Shown: one piece after another, positions 33,722 through 45,891 of the stretch
How positions within the stretch are numbered: the stretch's first letter is position 1
Layout of the letters: every line of letters starts with the position of its first letter
Assembly: GCF_001411555.2 (NCBI RefSeq)
Contig: NC_049905.1
Coordinates: forward strand, 18,590,097 to 18,654,096
Direction of reading: 5' to 3'
Length of the DNA: 64,000 nucleotides
From: Juglans regia
Lineage: Eukaryota; Streptophyta; Magnoliopsida; Fagales; Juglandaceae
The notes under the pieces: generated by a model
What the model was told of the DNA's origin: nothing
Seen by the model: the letters and a program-made list of their open reading frames with translations, nothing else
The model's database searches: none
Position numbers and translations under genes: made by a program

Positions 33722-36700
33722 ATGGCAGTGCTACTCTCGGCCTCTGCTTCTGCTGCAACTCTTACCATATCGTCACCACCATCGCTACCCAAGTCCACCC
33801 TTCCCTTTAACTCCACCAATATCCCAAGCCTCTCTTCAAGAAAATCACCCACTACGAGTAGAGACAGAGCAAGTAGACGTCTTTCTCTTCCGCGTGTAGC
33901 TGCTCCTCCAACCACACCAGCATCTGGGGGGAATCGACAAGAAGAAGAGCATGTGATAGAAGGGTATGGAGTTGAGGATGAGCACAGTGAGGAAAGCTCG
34001 TCCAATGCCAAGTTCGCTTGGAGGGATCACTGGTACCCAGTTTCTTTGATCGAAGATTTGGACCCTCTGCTCCCTACCCCGTTTCAGCTTCTGGGTCGAG
34101 ATCTCGTGCTCTGGTTCGACAGGTCTGCTTGTGAATGGGTCGCTTTCGACGACAAATGCCCCCACCGCCTCGCGCCCTTATCTGTAAATTAATCTTCTCC
34201 ATTTCGTCTTGATTTTTACACTCCAATTTCTGTGCAAATTGAAGTTATGCTCTGTTTAATTGCTATGAAAGGAAAATAAACTAATTTAACAAACGCTCAC
34301 CTTATATTTGATTTTTGATTTTTTAAACAATAGGTAAGCAATTTGATGGATATATAGCTAAATAATTAATTCGGTAGATAAAGTGGCATAGGATATATGT
34401 TGGTATAGATAAAGTTGCTACATGCTCTGTTTTTTCCTCTGTTTTTCGGCTTCTAGAGGAATTCATGCCCTATTGTGTCCCGAAATGATGTAATATATAA
34501 AGTCATATATGAGGGTTTCTTTATATCTTGTAAATTCTCTATGAAGAAGTGAGGAATTGGGTTCTTGATGTCTTTCCGCGATCCTGATGAGTTCATATGG
34601 TTTGTAGGAAGGGCGGATTGATGAAGGTGGCAACTTGCAGTGTTCATACCATGGTTGGTCATTTGATGGCTGTGGATCTTGTGCTAGGATCCCTCAGGCT
34701 TCATCTGAAGGTCCTGAAGCTCGTGCTGTTAAGTCCTCAAGAGCATGCGTTACGAAGTTCCCTACGATGCAGTCACAAGGCCTACTCTTCGTTTGGCCGG
34801 ATGAGAATGGATGGGAAAGAGCACAAACTACCAAGCCTCCCAGGTGATTGATTCAGTTCATATCTGCAATCTGCTTCCAATTGTTTTGATTTGATTTAAT
34901 CATTAAGTTGAGGATGTCGATTCATGATTATTTTAAGTCAGATGAATATAAAATTCACTGCAATGTGATGAATGTTTTAAAAAACTTGTTTTGTTATGTA
35001 GGCTGCCTGATGACTTTGATAAACCTGAGTTTTCATCGGTGACCATTCAGCGTGATCTGTTCTATGGCTATGATACCCTCATGGAGAATGTATCTGATCC
35101 TTCCCACATTGATTTTGCTCATCACAAGGTATATATTTGTAACAATATTAAATCGAATTTATGTAGTTGTGATGCTGCCCTGCGTATGTGTTGTGTGCAT
35201 TGCCAATGCAGTTTTTAATTCAATAAGAAGATAATCAAACCTGATTCTCAACATGGATATGTGTTTGATAACCCAACCACTATAGCATATATGGAACTAA
35301 CGTAACAGCTTGCCTGTATTTGGAGGGGTGCTCATGGTTGACTTTCTCTTTTCTCTAAATTGCTTCAGACAACAAGTGCTGTCAGGATGAAATAGGTTTT
35401 ACTTCTGATTCTTTATAAGGCTCGGAGAATAAGTAAACTCTGGTTCTGTAAAAGCAGAAATCAGTTGGTATATTGTTGTGTTGTATGTGCCTGTGGCAAG
35501 TCTAATGCTGAGACCTAAGTACTTGTAATGCTCATCAGTATTTAAAAGTTAACTCTGCATATGTGTTTGACTTTATTGGTTTATAAGATTTAGAAATACA
35601 AGCAACACTATGGCTGGCCATGATCTGTTCAACTGAAATATTATGGGGAAAGTTGTTAAAGAGGCAACTTGCTAAATAAGGAAGAATGGTAAATGTTTGC
35701 GCTTTTTATATTGGATGACTTTTTTTGGTAGAATATTCATGCACCTAAGGGAACTTGAACCCTAGACATCACCTGCCACTCCATACTTAGGTTGCTTCAA
35801 AGTATAAATCTATTTACAGGTTACGGGAAGAAGAGATAGAGCCAAACCTCTGCCTTTTAAGTTAGAGTCTAGTGGTCACTGGGGCTTTGCAGGAGCCAAT
35901 GATGGTAACCCACGGATCACTGCCGAGTTTGTTGCACCTTGTTATTATATGAATAAGTAAGTTTACCACTCTTGCATAAGCAGTTAAAGCTGCATATTCT
36001 TGCATTTACCATTGATAATGTGGTGTTTGCATGATACTAATAAAATCTCATGACTTTGATTCTTGCATGTGGTTGCTTAGAAATTTGAGTCCTACTCATA
36101 CATGCATTGATGTTTAACAGAATAGAAATAGACGTAAAGCTTCCGATAGTTGGCGATAAAAAATGGATAATATGGATTTGTTCCTTCAATGTGCCAATGG
36201 CACCTGGAAAGACTCGATCTATTGTTTGCAGTGCCAGAAATTTCTCCCAGTTCACAGTACCAGGGCATGCCTGGTGGCAGGTAAGAACTCTAGTACCATT
36301 CTTCTGTATTTAGCTTAAAATGTCACCAATTAGATGGGCATTCCGATCAGTTCTCCCTTTTAGTTAAATTCTCTCTTTGATCATTTTTATTAGCTTGCTA
36401 TTTTCTTATGCAAATTATTGTAATTGCTTCTCTTAGATTAGCAAACGTGTTAAGTTTAATCATGCCCTCTTGTGAAAAGAATAAATCTCATCTCGATGTT
36501 GCATCACAGTAATAAATCTCATCTTGATGTTGCATCACAGTGGCTCCTTGTGGTATAATTCCATTTGCATAATAACCGAGTAATGATAAGTTTTGTGTCA
36601 AACTGCGTTTGAATAATATCTGATTTTTATTTCCATTTTAATGAGTGATCATATCCTTTTAACTTAGTTCCTATTATGTATGCACTGGTGTTAGGTGGTT

Positions 36701-37614
36701 CCTAGATGGCATGAGCATTGGACTTCAAATAAGGTGTATGATGGGGACATGATTGTCCTCCAAGGTCAAGAGAAGATATTTCTTTCAAAGACAAAGGAGG
36801 GTTCTGCTGATGTTAATAAGCAGTATACGACAATAACTTTTACACCCACCCAAGCTGATCGCCTTGTCTTGGCATTTCGAAATTGGTTGAGACGACATGG
36901 GAATAGCCAACCTGAGTGGTTTGGCATGAGCAACCTACAACCTTTGCCATCAACAGTTTTATCAAAACGTCAGGTGTGGAAACTCATTGTCACTCACATT
37001 TTTAGAGCAGGTCTATATTGAGTTTGTAGAATTTTGTTCCTTGATTTTTTTGATAATACAGTATAAACATGCTATTTAGTTTCTAAGATGAGAGCAATAA
37101 AAATATTGCAATTTTATAACCAGATGGGGGAAGACTCTTTTCTGTAAGATCCTGAACCCTTCTTTTATTTAATTAATTTTCAATTTTTTTAGATGCTAGG
37201 ACATACACAAAAATGCCTGTATACAAAGGTATATCATGTTTTAAAATGACCCCTTAATCTCAACAATTAAGAGAATATCCTAATAGGTCAGCACAGCGTA
37301 CAAGATACATTGGTATTGCTACTGATTTGTTCTAGTTCTGTTTCCATTTTGTTTTGCAGATGTTGGACAGATTTGAGCAGCACACTCTTAAATGTTCATC
37401 ATGTAAAGGAGCTTATACAACATTCCAGGCATTGCAAAAGTTTCTAATTGGTGCAGCAGTTATTTGCTGTGCAACGGCTGGGATTCCATCAGATATGCAA
37501 TTACGGATTTTCCTGGCCGGGCTTGCACTTCTTAGTTCTGGCTCGGCTTTTGCTTTGCATGAACTGCAAAAGAACTTTGTATTTGTTGATTATGTGCATT
37601 CTGAAATTGATTAG
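33722..37614 (+). CDS. PTC52: Chloroplast Rieske non-haem iron oxygenase of the PAO/TIC55 family, PTC52-like
   Basis: Seven exons (33722-34183, 34608-34843, 35002-35128, 35820-35956, 36121-36280, 36695-36973, 37360-37614) join in frame to 551 residues, all with GT-AG ends. A Ser/Thr/Arg-rich start (about 1-60) fits a plastid transit peptide. The Rieske [2Fe-2S] ligands are C146-P-H148 and C166-S-Y-H169. The mononuclear iron site is N262-x2-D265-x2-H268-x4-H273 (NVSDPSHIDFAHH). Near the C-terminus are the redox CSSC pair (C479, C482) and two membrane helices (about 490-530), as in PAO, TIC55 and PTC52. The C-terminal text (VVPRWHEHWTSNKVYDGD, YVHSEID) resembles PTC52 most, from memory. Members act at the inner envelope; PTC52 is linked to protochlorophyllide oxidation and import. 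All ligands are intact. Confidence 0.9.
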
Positions 37615-38892
37615 AAAGAGAGAAAATACTTGGGCACTGTTTGCCAATATGCATAGGCATTAGAAACTACTGTGAATCAATCTTTGTATGAAGATTGAGA
37701 ATTTATAAAGAATATATACCAAAAATTGTACAGATAACTTGTCATTCAAGTCTTTATATGCACTGTGAAAATGAGCTACCATTATGTTTTGAGATTGGTA
37801 AATTTGGGGGAATTATCCTCTCAAATAGTTTCTTGTTTTAAGAATATACACAGCCTACAAATTCAAACCATCTTTATTCCTAGCTGTCACACACTGTGGA
37901 AAGGGAGAGATCTCTACCCTTGTTATTGATAGTGGACACAATCATGATCATATCCTTCCAATCATGGTCGTATTCATTACAACTTCATCGCTTGCATTGT
38001 CTACTGCTTGTGAATGGAGGGGTGGGGGGAAGATGAGATTTCCCTTTCCTACCTAATGCTTTGTCTCAGCATGAAGTGGGAGATCCCCATCGCCAGTTTT
38101 AGGAAAAAGATAATATGTTCACCCCATCGCGTGTTGATGGGCACATACAGTGTGACGAGACAGAGATCTTTCCCTTCTCATTTGAGATGGACGCAACTAT
38201 ACTCAAAGGGAAAAGATCTATTCTTCCAATTGTGTTCACATCGATCACATTGCTTGCATGATCATGTGCTGGATATGGAGAATCCACATATCAAACCACG
38301 TCCAAGATTCACACTTTTTATAATCTCAATACCATTAGATACATATGAGTCAAAAGTGAATTTGGAAGGGAGATCATACTACATATTTATAATGTCCGAA
38401 TTCCGATTTTGCCCATGATAGAAATAATGAAATTACATGAGTCATTAACTGGGTTTCTACGAATGTATTAATCTTAACTATTGTAACGCATATAATCGGA
38501 CTAAAATCATATACTAATAGAGATATATCAATAGTCTAATTGTCACTTTATTAATCACTCTCAATAAACATTATAAATATCACATAAATTTTATTTTAAC
38601 AATTTATGATTTATGGCCAAGGTCCTTTTAGACTAGACGACATAAGGAGTAGTCTTCAAATAGGAAAATTAGGTTCAAACTCCTATATATATAATTATGC
38701 ATACACATGATTTATGAACATGAATAGAAAAATTCCAAAATGATGTCCCATGGGCCACAAGCAGAGTGCACGAGGAGAGAGATACCTGATATCTCCTGGC
38801 TCTTGGCAGAGGGAGGAGATCCGTAGGTTGTTGGTTGTCTAAGATATTCCGGTTAAATTAATAAAAACTCTCGGGGGAGAAAAATAAAAATT
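37615..38892. other. 3' flank of the Rieske gene and intergenic DNA
   Basis: The first ~200 bases are the likely 3' UTR. The rest has no recognisable gene; the short frames around 38014-38418 show no motif. Confidence 0.4.
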
Positions 38893-39105
38893 AAGAGTGA
38901 TTTAAATTTAGAGATGAATTATGAATAATTGAATAAAAGTTGAATTATTTATTATATTTTGTATGAGAATTTAAAAAATTTATTTTAAAATTTAAAAAAA
39001 TTAAATTATTTATTATATTTTATATAAAATTTAAAAAAATTATAATGATAAGATAAATTGAAATAAATCAAGATAAGTTAATATGAATTTTGAATTAAAC
39101 GAGGC
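38893..39105. mobile_element. GATGAG-family MITE, copy 5
   Basis: Contains AAAGTTGAATTATTTATTAT, TTTTGTATGAGAATTT, a second TTAAATTATTTATTATATTTTATA and a terminal AATTAAACGAGGC. It is a diverged member with an internal duplication of the middle block. Confidence 0.55.
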
Positions 39106-39399
39106 AAAAAGAATTCTCATCTTTTTGGGATTTCTGTGCCGAGGACCTTGATATTCTGAGAGAGAGGGAGATCCAGAGTGAGAGCGAGAAGGTAAAGGGG
39201 ATTCCAGATTCCAAGTAGAGAGAGTATAAAACACAACCAAAATATCCACAAGATATTAAAAACGAAAAGTGGCTGGCTCATCTCTGACTCTCCTGATTTC
39301 CAACTTTTTTGCGGCCTCCTTTTTTCTCTATTAAAATTGGGTTTCTTCCAACATTTTGTTTGTTTGCTTCATCTTGAAATCCACCGTTCCTCTCCACGT

Positions 39400-40040
39400 C
39401 AAAAAGATTGTAACTTTTCGATTACCCAGCTCTCACATACTCTCGCTCTCTGACTCTATGCTCAGATCGAGCAATTGCTTCTTCACTGACTACGGTTAGG
39501 GTCGGGGGGTTTTTACGTATACATTTCCTTCTCGTTCTCTCCTTCCCTCTATCTTTCATCCACCTTCTTGCTTCTCATTCTTCACTGGCTTTCTTTTTTT
39601 TTTTTTTTTCCCCTTAAAGTTCCTAAGCTGGGTCTTTGTTAACTGGATCTGGGAACTTCTCTGTTCTTTCTTTTTCTGATTAATATTATTTTTCTGACTA
39701 GAGGATCAGAGTTGAACTGAATGTCGGTTTTCACGTTGGCTCTTGATTTTTCGGCTTCATGTTTATTTTTCTATACGTTTGACCAAAGCTTGCATTTGAG
39801 AAATTCTATGTCAATATTGGTGAATTCCGGTATTTGAAACGAGCTCTTAAGGACTATCTTGGCGTTTCCTATCGTCTTTATTATTATTTTTTTTTTAACT
39901 TTCTAAAATATTTTCCGCTTCAAATTTATCTTGCTGTTTTGGATTGAGCGAGTTTTCTAGGGTTTTGGGGTTTTGCAAATTATCAGTGGCTGATGCCAAT
40001 CATTTGAGCTCTGCAACTCCAGCAGTCTTCAATATTTCAG
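39400..40040 (+). promoter_or_regulatory. Probable promoter and 5' leader exon of the GAMYB-like gene
   Basis: The region is strikingly pyrimidine-rich (TCTCGCTCTCTGACTC, TTCTCGTTCTCTCCTTCCC, a long T-run near 39590), as the leaders of plant GAMYB genes are. It has no open frame of note. It lies more than 6 kb upstream of the MYB start codon. A clear acceptor (TTTTAG at 46771-46776) just before that codon implies an upstream leader exon, and this is the best candidate. The leader splice donor was not fixed. Confidence 0.4.
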
Positions 40041-40858
40041 GTAAAGAAAAAGGTCATTTCTTGCCAATTCTATTCATTATCATTTTCATCATCAGCTTTT
40101 GTAGCTTCGTAACGATGGGGCTTAGATAGGGCCCTTCCTTATTTTTAGTAAGATAGGTTGTTTATTATTATTTATAATAATTATTATTAGACATTTTGAT
40201 CAGTTGTATATCCTGCTTCTGTCCAGTTCCGGTGCTAATTGGACATTTTGATTTGCACACTTTTCGGCATCTGCCTTTCTCCAGTTCACACAGGAACTGG
40301 ACTGAAGCCAGACCCTTCAGCATGAATTGAAAACCAAAATAATTCTATTTCCTTGTATGTTTCTCTTCCATAAAGGAGCCGAATGAAACCGAAATTCACG
40401 TTCTGTTTTAAATTAGAGATGTTAAAAACGATGAATCAATGTCAAATATAGCCCCTTGCCTTCCAACCTAACGATGTGGGCTTGATACCCCATACCCACT
40501 TATGTCTATAAATTACCTCTATTTATTATCTACATGAAATCTGTATTAATTGCTTCTATATTAGAGTTAATATTTATTAATCATATTATTCATTATTATT
40601 CTATATTATTGTATTCTGAATTATAGGGATTATGCAGTGAATAATTTTTAGTGTTTTGATAATAGTGTTTTTGTTGAAATTATTCAAGTGCCTTTGAGTT
40701 CATTTAACCTACTTTCAGTAATCGATAATTTTGTTCAAGATAGGTTTCGTGGTCCATAACATTTTTTTTTTTTTGATAAGTAAGAAGTTATATTAATCCA
40801 CGTAAAAAGGCAATGCCCAAGTACACGGGAAGTGTACAAGAAAAAGCCTAGTTACAAA

Positions 40859-43075
40859 CTACGCGCTACGGAAAGTAGCATAAAAGTCGTTAAAATTCCT
40901 ACCATACAATACAATAGAAGAAGCCCAAAGCAACAAAGTGTGATAGAAAAAGGCCCTAAAATTATCCGGAGAGCGTTCCCTATTTTCAAAACATCGACCA
41001 TTTCTTTCAATCCATGTGCAGCACATTAAGCATAGAGGCACCATCTTCCAAACAGCTGCAATATGACGGTTGCCCCTAATCCCTCTCCAACATGAAAATA
41101 AATCCGAGACCCTCCTGGGCATCACCCATGCAATACCAAGCCTAGTGAAAATGTCGTCCCATAAAGCCTTGACTACTTCGCAGTGAAGAAGTAAATGGTC
41201 TGTTGATTCGCTGCTGTGTTTACACATAAAGCACCAATCGGTTAAGTAAATGCCTCGCTTTTTCAGTTTATCAATAGTCAATATCTTCCCATGGGATGCC
41301 AACCAGCCGAAAAAGGCAACTTTAAAGGGTGCATTGCTCTTCCAAATGCTCTTCCAAGGAAAGGCATTGGTGGGATGAACCGTAAAAAATTTGTAATAAG
41401 AGCGGACTGAGAATTTCTTGTTCCCGGTGTGTGTCCATATTAGTCCATCTTCCCTACCTACTTGTACTTTCAACGCATATAAAATATTGTAGAAATCAAC
41501 AATGTCGTTCACCTCCCAATCCTGTACAACTCTAGAAAAACTCACTGACCAATGAAAAGAATTAGCGGAAATGCTCATATTATCAGCCACAGAAGCCTTC
41601 TTGTCTGACGCAATCCTATACAATGAAGGGAAAGCATTTTCCAAGGCCACATCGCCACACCAGATATCATGCCAAAATCTGATACGCGTGCCCCTTCCCA
41701 CCTCAAATATGAAATTACTGAGTAGGTCTTCCCATCCATTTCGAATGAATTTCCAAACACCCACCCCGTAGGCCCCTCTTACCGCATTAGAGTACCAATC
41801 TCCCCAAATGCTCCCGTATTTAATGTCGATGATGCTTCTCCAAAGAGCGTCCCCTTCCTGGTGATACTGCCAAAGCCACTTTCCAAGTAGAGCCTTGTTG
41901 AAGATTCTCAATTTTCTAATCCCCAAACCACCGCAAGACAAAGGGGTGCAAACTTTATCCCATTTAATCAAATGTAATTTTTTCTCATCTTCTAGCCCTC
42001 CCCACAAGAAGTCACGGAAGATCTTTTCCAATCTATTTGCCACCCCTGCAGGCAAAGGGAATAAAGATAAAAAGTATGTGGGAAGATTAGAAAATGTGCT
42101 CTTAATAAGCGTGATTCGGCAGCCTTTAGGCAAATAAATTCTCTTCTAACCCGCCAGTTTGCATTCAATTTTCTCAACAATCCCATCCCACATTGCCTTA
42201 GATTTGTGGGGAGCCCCCAAAGGAAGTCCCAGATACTTATTTGGCAAGAGTGACACCTTGCAACCCAAGATGGCAGTCACTTCACTTAGATTATTAACCA
42301 GTCCATCTGGGACTAGCTCGGACTTTAATAAGTTCACTTTGAGGCTTGAGATAGCTTCAAAACACAGAAGGAGGGCTCTCAAGGAGCAAATCTGATCGGG
42401 ATCTGAGTCACAAAAAATCAATGTATCATCGGCGAAAAGAAGATGAGCAACTGATAAGCTTTCATGCAAGGAACTACCCACCGAGAAGCCTGAGATGAAA
42501 CCCCTATCCACCACCCCCTCCAACATTCTACTCAATACATCCATTACTAAAATGAATAACAAAGGAGATAAAGGGTCCCCTTGTCTCAAACCCCTAGAGC
42601 TGCGAAAGAAACCTTCGGGGGTACCATTGATCAAAGTGGAGAAACTAACGGTTGTGATGCAATGTTTTATCCACTGACACCATCTTTCCCCGAAGCCGTG
42701 CTTGCCAAGAATGTACAACAAGAAATCCCAATTGACATGATCAAATGCTTTTTTCATATCCAATTTACACAAGAGACCTTGGGTGCTGTTTCTAACTCTA
42801 GACTCCAAGCATTCATTAGCAATAAGAACAGAGTCTAAAATTTGTCTTCCTTTAACAAACGCACTTTGTGACTTCGAGATGATCTTCCCCATAACTTCAC
42901 TTAGTCTCTTCGCCAGAATTTTTGAGATGATCTTATAGACCCCACTCACTAGACTTATGGGCCGGAAATCGTGTACCTCCACCGACATTGCCCTTTTCGG
43001 GATAAGGGCGATGAAAGTGGTGTTTAGACTTCTCTCAAATTTCATGAAAGAGTGAAATTCGAGAAAAACTTTCAT
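40859..43075 (-). pseudogene. LINE ORF2: reverse transcriptase and zf-RVT domain
   Basis: The first segment (43075-42146) contains [57 protein letters not shown] and the catalytic FADDTLIF (about 42438-42415). A single TAG (42148-42146) separates it from the second segment (42133-40859). That segment holds PKGCRITLIKSTFSNLP, WDKVCTPLSCGGLGIRKL and the zf-RVT cluster CFMCKHSSESTDHLLLHC (C-x2-C-x7-H-x4-C). The frame is the same on both sides of the stop, so one base change split an otherwise continuous ORF. There is no RNase H domain after zf-RVT, unlike the 18-25 kb LINE. Confidence 0.85.
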
Positions 43076-43105
43076 AAGATCCTCCTTTAAAATATTCCAA
43101 CAAGT

Positions 43106-44498
43106 TTAGAAGAAAGCCATTGTGTAGCCATAGGGGCCCGGCGCTTTATCTTTCGCCTTCCCGTTAAGCACACTAAGTACCTCGTCTTCTTCAAAGGACC
43201 TCTCCAACCAAGCCGCACTTGCTTGATCAATTGGATCAAAATTTAGTCCGTTTACCTTGGGTCTCCATTGATATTGCTCCGTTAAAAGCTTGTCATAAAA
43301 ATGAACAGTGTGATTTTTTATCCCAACTCTATCCGTCAAAACCCTGCCTTCCGAATGTAGGACCTCAATGGCATTGTTTCTACAATGGGAATTAGCAACT
43401 CTATGGAAAAACGTTGTGCACCTATCCCCTTCCTTCAACCAAATGGCCCGAGATTTTTGTCTCCAAGAGATTTCCTTCGTAAGGGTGATTTTTTCCAGCT
43501 CAGCTACTACTACCATTTTCCTTACTTTATCATCCTCCGAAAGAGTCCCCCCCACTTCTTGAACATGAAAATGTTGCAGCTCTTGAGAGAGAGTAAAGCG
43601 CTGGTCATTAATATTCCCAAAGACTTCCAAATTCCATTTCCTTAGATAATTTTTCAAAGCTTTTAGCTTCCCAGCCAAAATGAAGCTAGGGGTGCCTCGT
43701 GAGTTGATAGGAGTTCCACCATGATCTAACTTACTTCGAGAACCCATCTACCTTTAACCACATATTCTTGAATTTAAAATATCTATGTCCCCCGTGAAGA
43801 CCCCCACAATCTAATAAAAGGGGTAAGTGATCGGAGCAAAGTCTGGAAAGCCTTTTTTGGCAAAGGTTGGGGAAGTGGACCTCTCATGAGGAAGAGACAA
43901 TGAACCTGTCCAACCTAGATCAAGCCCTCCCGTTAGACCAAGTGAAATCTCTTCCTGCCAAAAGTAGATCAACCAGTTCCATCTCAAAAATAAGTGCTGA
44001 AAAATCAGCCATGGCTGAGCCCATGTTGGAATCCCCTGATCTTTCACTTGTGAATTGAGTGACGTTGAAATCGCCTCCAATACCCCACGGGATATCCCAC
44101 CAACTACACACACCAGCTATTTCGTCCCAAAGAAGTTGTCTTTTGTTGTCAAGATTTGGCCTGTAAACACCTAAGAACCCCCAAACGAAACCATCTTCTA
44201 CATTTGAGAAAGAGTAAGCTACCGAACATGCGCCAACAAAATCCTCCACCAAATTGACTATTCTCTTATCCCACAGCACTAATATGCCCCCTGAAGCACC
44301 CTTAGAGACAAGGGTGGTCCATTCCACATAAGGACAATTCCACAAGCTTCTTATTAATTGCCTATCGATATACTTCAACTTAGTCTCCTGCAAACATATC
44401 ACATCTGGCTTCCACTCCTGTAATAAGTTCTTTATTCTCAGGCGCTTGCTTGGATCATTCAAGCCCCGAACATTCCATGAAAGGATCTTGGGCTTCAT
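43106..44498 (-). pseudogene. LINE ORF2: AP endonuclease domain and linker
   Basis: It starts MKPKILSWNVRGLNDPSKR and includes CLQETKL (catalytic Glu), GIGGDFNVTQF and FTWSNG. After in-frame stops (one at 43922-43920) it continues SRLDRF and [14 protein letters not shown], the catalytic His motif. The linker carries IWLKEGDRCTTFFHRVAN. A one-base frame change lies near 43725, and TAA interrupts at 43108-43106 where the frame otherwise runs on into the reverse transcriptase. At least four stops and one frameshift prevent expression as one protein. Confidence 0.8.
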
Positions 44499-45189
44499 GG
44501 AACATCGAGGTTCACCCTATCATTGTGTCTTCCCCTACTTGCACTTCCTTCTCTTGCATCATAGTTAATGGAGCAAGCAAGCCTCTTGAGCTCCCTATCT
44601 TTTTTAGTAGCAGATTTAGCAAGATGTGGCTGTCCTGCTTCTATGGCAATGATGAGGGCTTTAAATTGGTCCTCATAGCCTTCGCATGAAATCCCAAGGC
44701 AGTGTCGAAGAACATCAACCTTTTGTAATACCCAATTAGGTTGTACGCCAGCCCCTGAAGGCACTGGTGGCAACGAGCATAGAGGACTAGGAACATCTTT
44801 AGGATCCCCCCCCGATCCGTGTCATCTCCATACTCCTTGCAAACTAGCTGAAGATCAAAACCGTGTGAAGACTCATCATCTGAGAGAATCCCTTCCGTCG
44901 ATGACTCGTCATCCCCTTCGTCCACAGTGCACAGAACCATTGAAGGGGTCTCCAAAACATCGGAGCCCTCAACCCAAGGCAGCCCAGTGGAGGTCGAAGC
45001 CTCCATGCAAATTTCCCTCCCAGCTGAGGTCGGGGGCGAGCCCAAAAAATTAGCCAGAGGCCTGGATGAGGCCATCGGTACTGTCTGTGGCACGGGCAAG
45101 CATGACGGCTCTTTTTGTGTCGCCGACGAGCTCAATATGGTTCCATTACTTTTAATATATATGCTTTCTGTAATCCCCCACCCCCTCAC
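44495..45189 (-). pseudogene. LINE ORF1 C-terminal remnant
   Basis: Two overlapping minus-strand frames (45189-44641 and 44773-44495) make a low-complexity, acidic/serine-rich then Lys/Arg-bearing tail (SDDESSHGFDLQ; SATKKDRELKRLACS) just before ORF2. It has no zinc knuckle. Position and composition suggest the end of the ORF1 protein of this LINE, with one frameshift. Confidence 0.5.
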
Positions 45190-45384
45190 TCAATTGGATT
45201 AGTGCGCTAGACCTTCTGGGTTTCGGAAATGGGGTGAATTAAAGACTTTGAGGTGACTCTAATGAGTTTTGCAAGTTATCTAATCTTGTATTCAATTGGT
45301 TAAAGGTTCAATTCTTCTAAGTTTTGTCCTGCTTTGAATTTAACAAATTTAGTGCTTTGTTTCTATTTTATTGGTGCTGGATGC

Positions 45385-45586
45385 CCGTGAACGAAGTTTC
45401 AACCAATCTTGAGGGCGCACAAGCATTTGGTAAAGAATTTCCCGTAAGGGCACCTTGGGTAATTCAAGGGTAAATTCTCCCGGTCCGTTGGCCCCTAAAA
45501 ATTATTTGCGCATGCGAGTTTGAACCTTAGACCTAGAAGGAGCATACCACCAAGACCAAGACGCTTACCACTCGAGCCAACCATGA
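45385..45586 (-). mobile_element. tRNA-derived SINE (Au-like)
   Basis: On the minus strand the element begins with tRNA-like RNA polymerase III boxes: box A TGGCTCGAGTGG (45579-45568) and box B GGTTCAAACTC (45526-45516), spaced as in a tRNA. A non-tRNA body follows (TTTTTAGGGGCCAACGGACC, GAATTACCCAAGGTGCCCTT). Plant Au-type SINEs have this structure. It cannot be a functional tRNA gene because the acceptor and anticodon arms do not pair. The 3' end is approximate. Confidence 0.7.
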
Positions 45587-45891
45587 GGTTTAGATTTTGT
45601 CCTCTGCTAGGTTGCGGCAAAAGGAAAAAAGAACATAGTAAAAGCTTCGGCTCTTTAATTTTTTTGCACTTTGGGACATGTGAGAAACCAAAAGTCTCTC
45701 AATTTCTTACATAGAGTTATAAAATCCCTTCTACCTTCCTCTAAAAGATTGCTGATAAAAATGCATGAAAACTTGCTGCTGTCTTTTGCCAATAAGTCAT
45801 ATTCTAGTGTAAAATGTATTAGAAGGCAATTTCAAGGATATCTGGATCTGTTTCTTGAAATACAATTGTTTTATTTCTGAATCGAGGGCAA

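Larger units (their letters stand above)
40761..45195 (-). mobile_element. L1-type LINE, nearly full ORF2, inserted antisense in the MYB leader intron
   Basis: The minus-strand order is ORF1 tail, endonuclease, reverse transcriptase, zf-RVT, then ...TTACTTATC plus a poly(A) tract (poly-T at 40761-40774 on plus). The 5' end is truncated inside ORF1 (about 45195). The element is far better preserved than the 18-25 kb LINE, which suggests later insertion. No target duplication was identified by eye. Confidence 0.85.

Noticed and set aside
33514..34011. 165-codon minus-strand open frame overlapping the first exon of the Rieske gene
   Set aside because: It is antisense to a well-supported exon, low-complexity (Ser/Leu/Arg runs) and has no motif; it is a shadow frame.
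45516..45586. Possible tRNA gene on the minus strand
   Set aside because: Boxes A and B are present but the tRNA arms do not pair and the sequence continues into a SINE body; called as a SINE instead.
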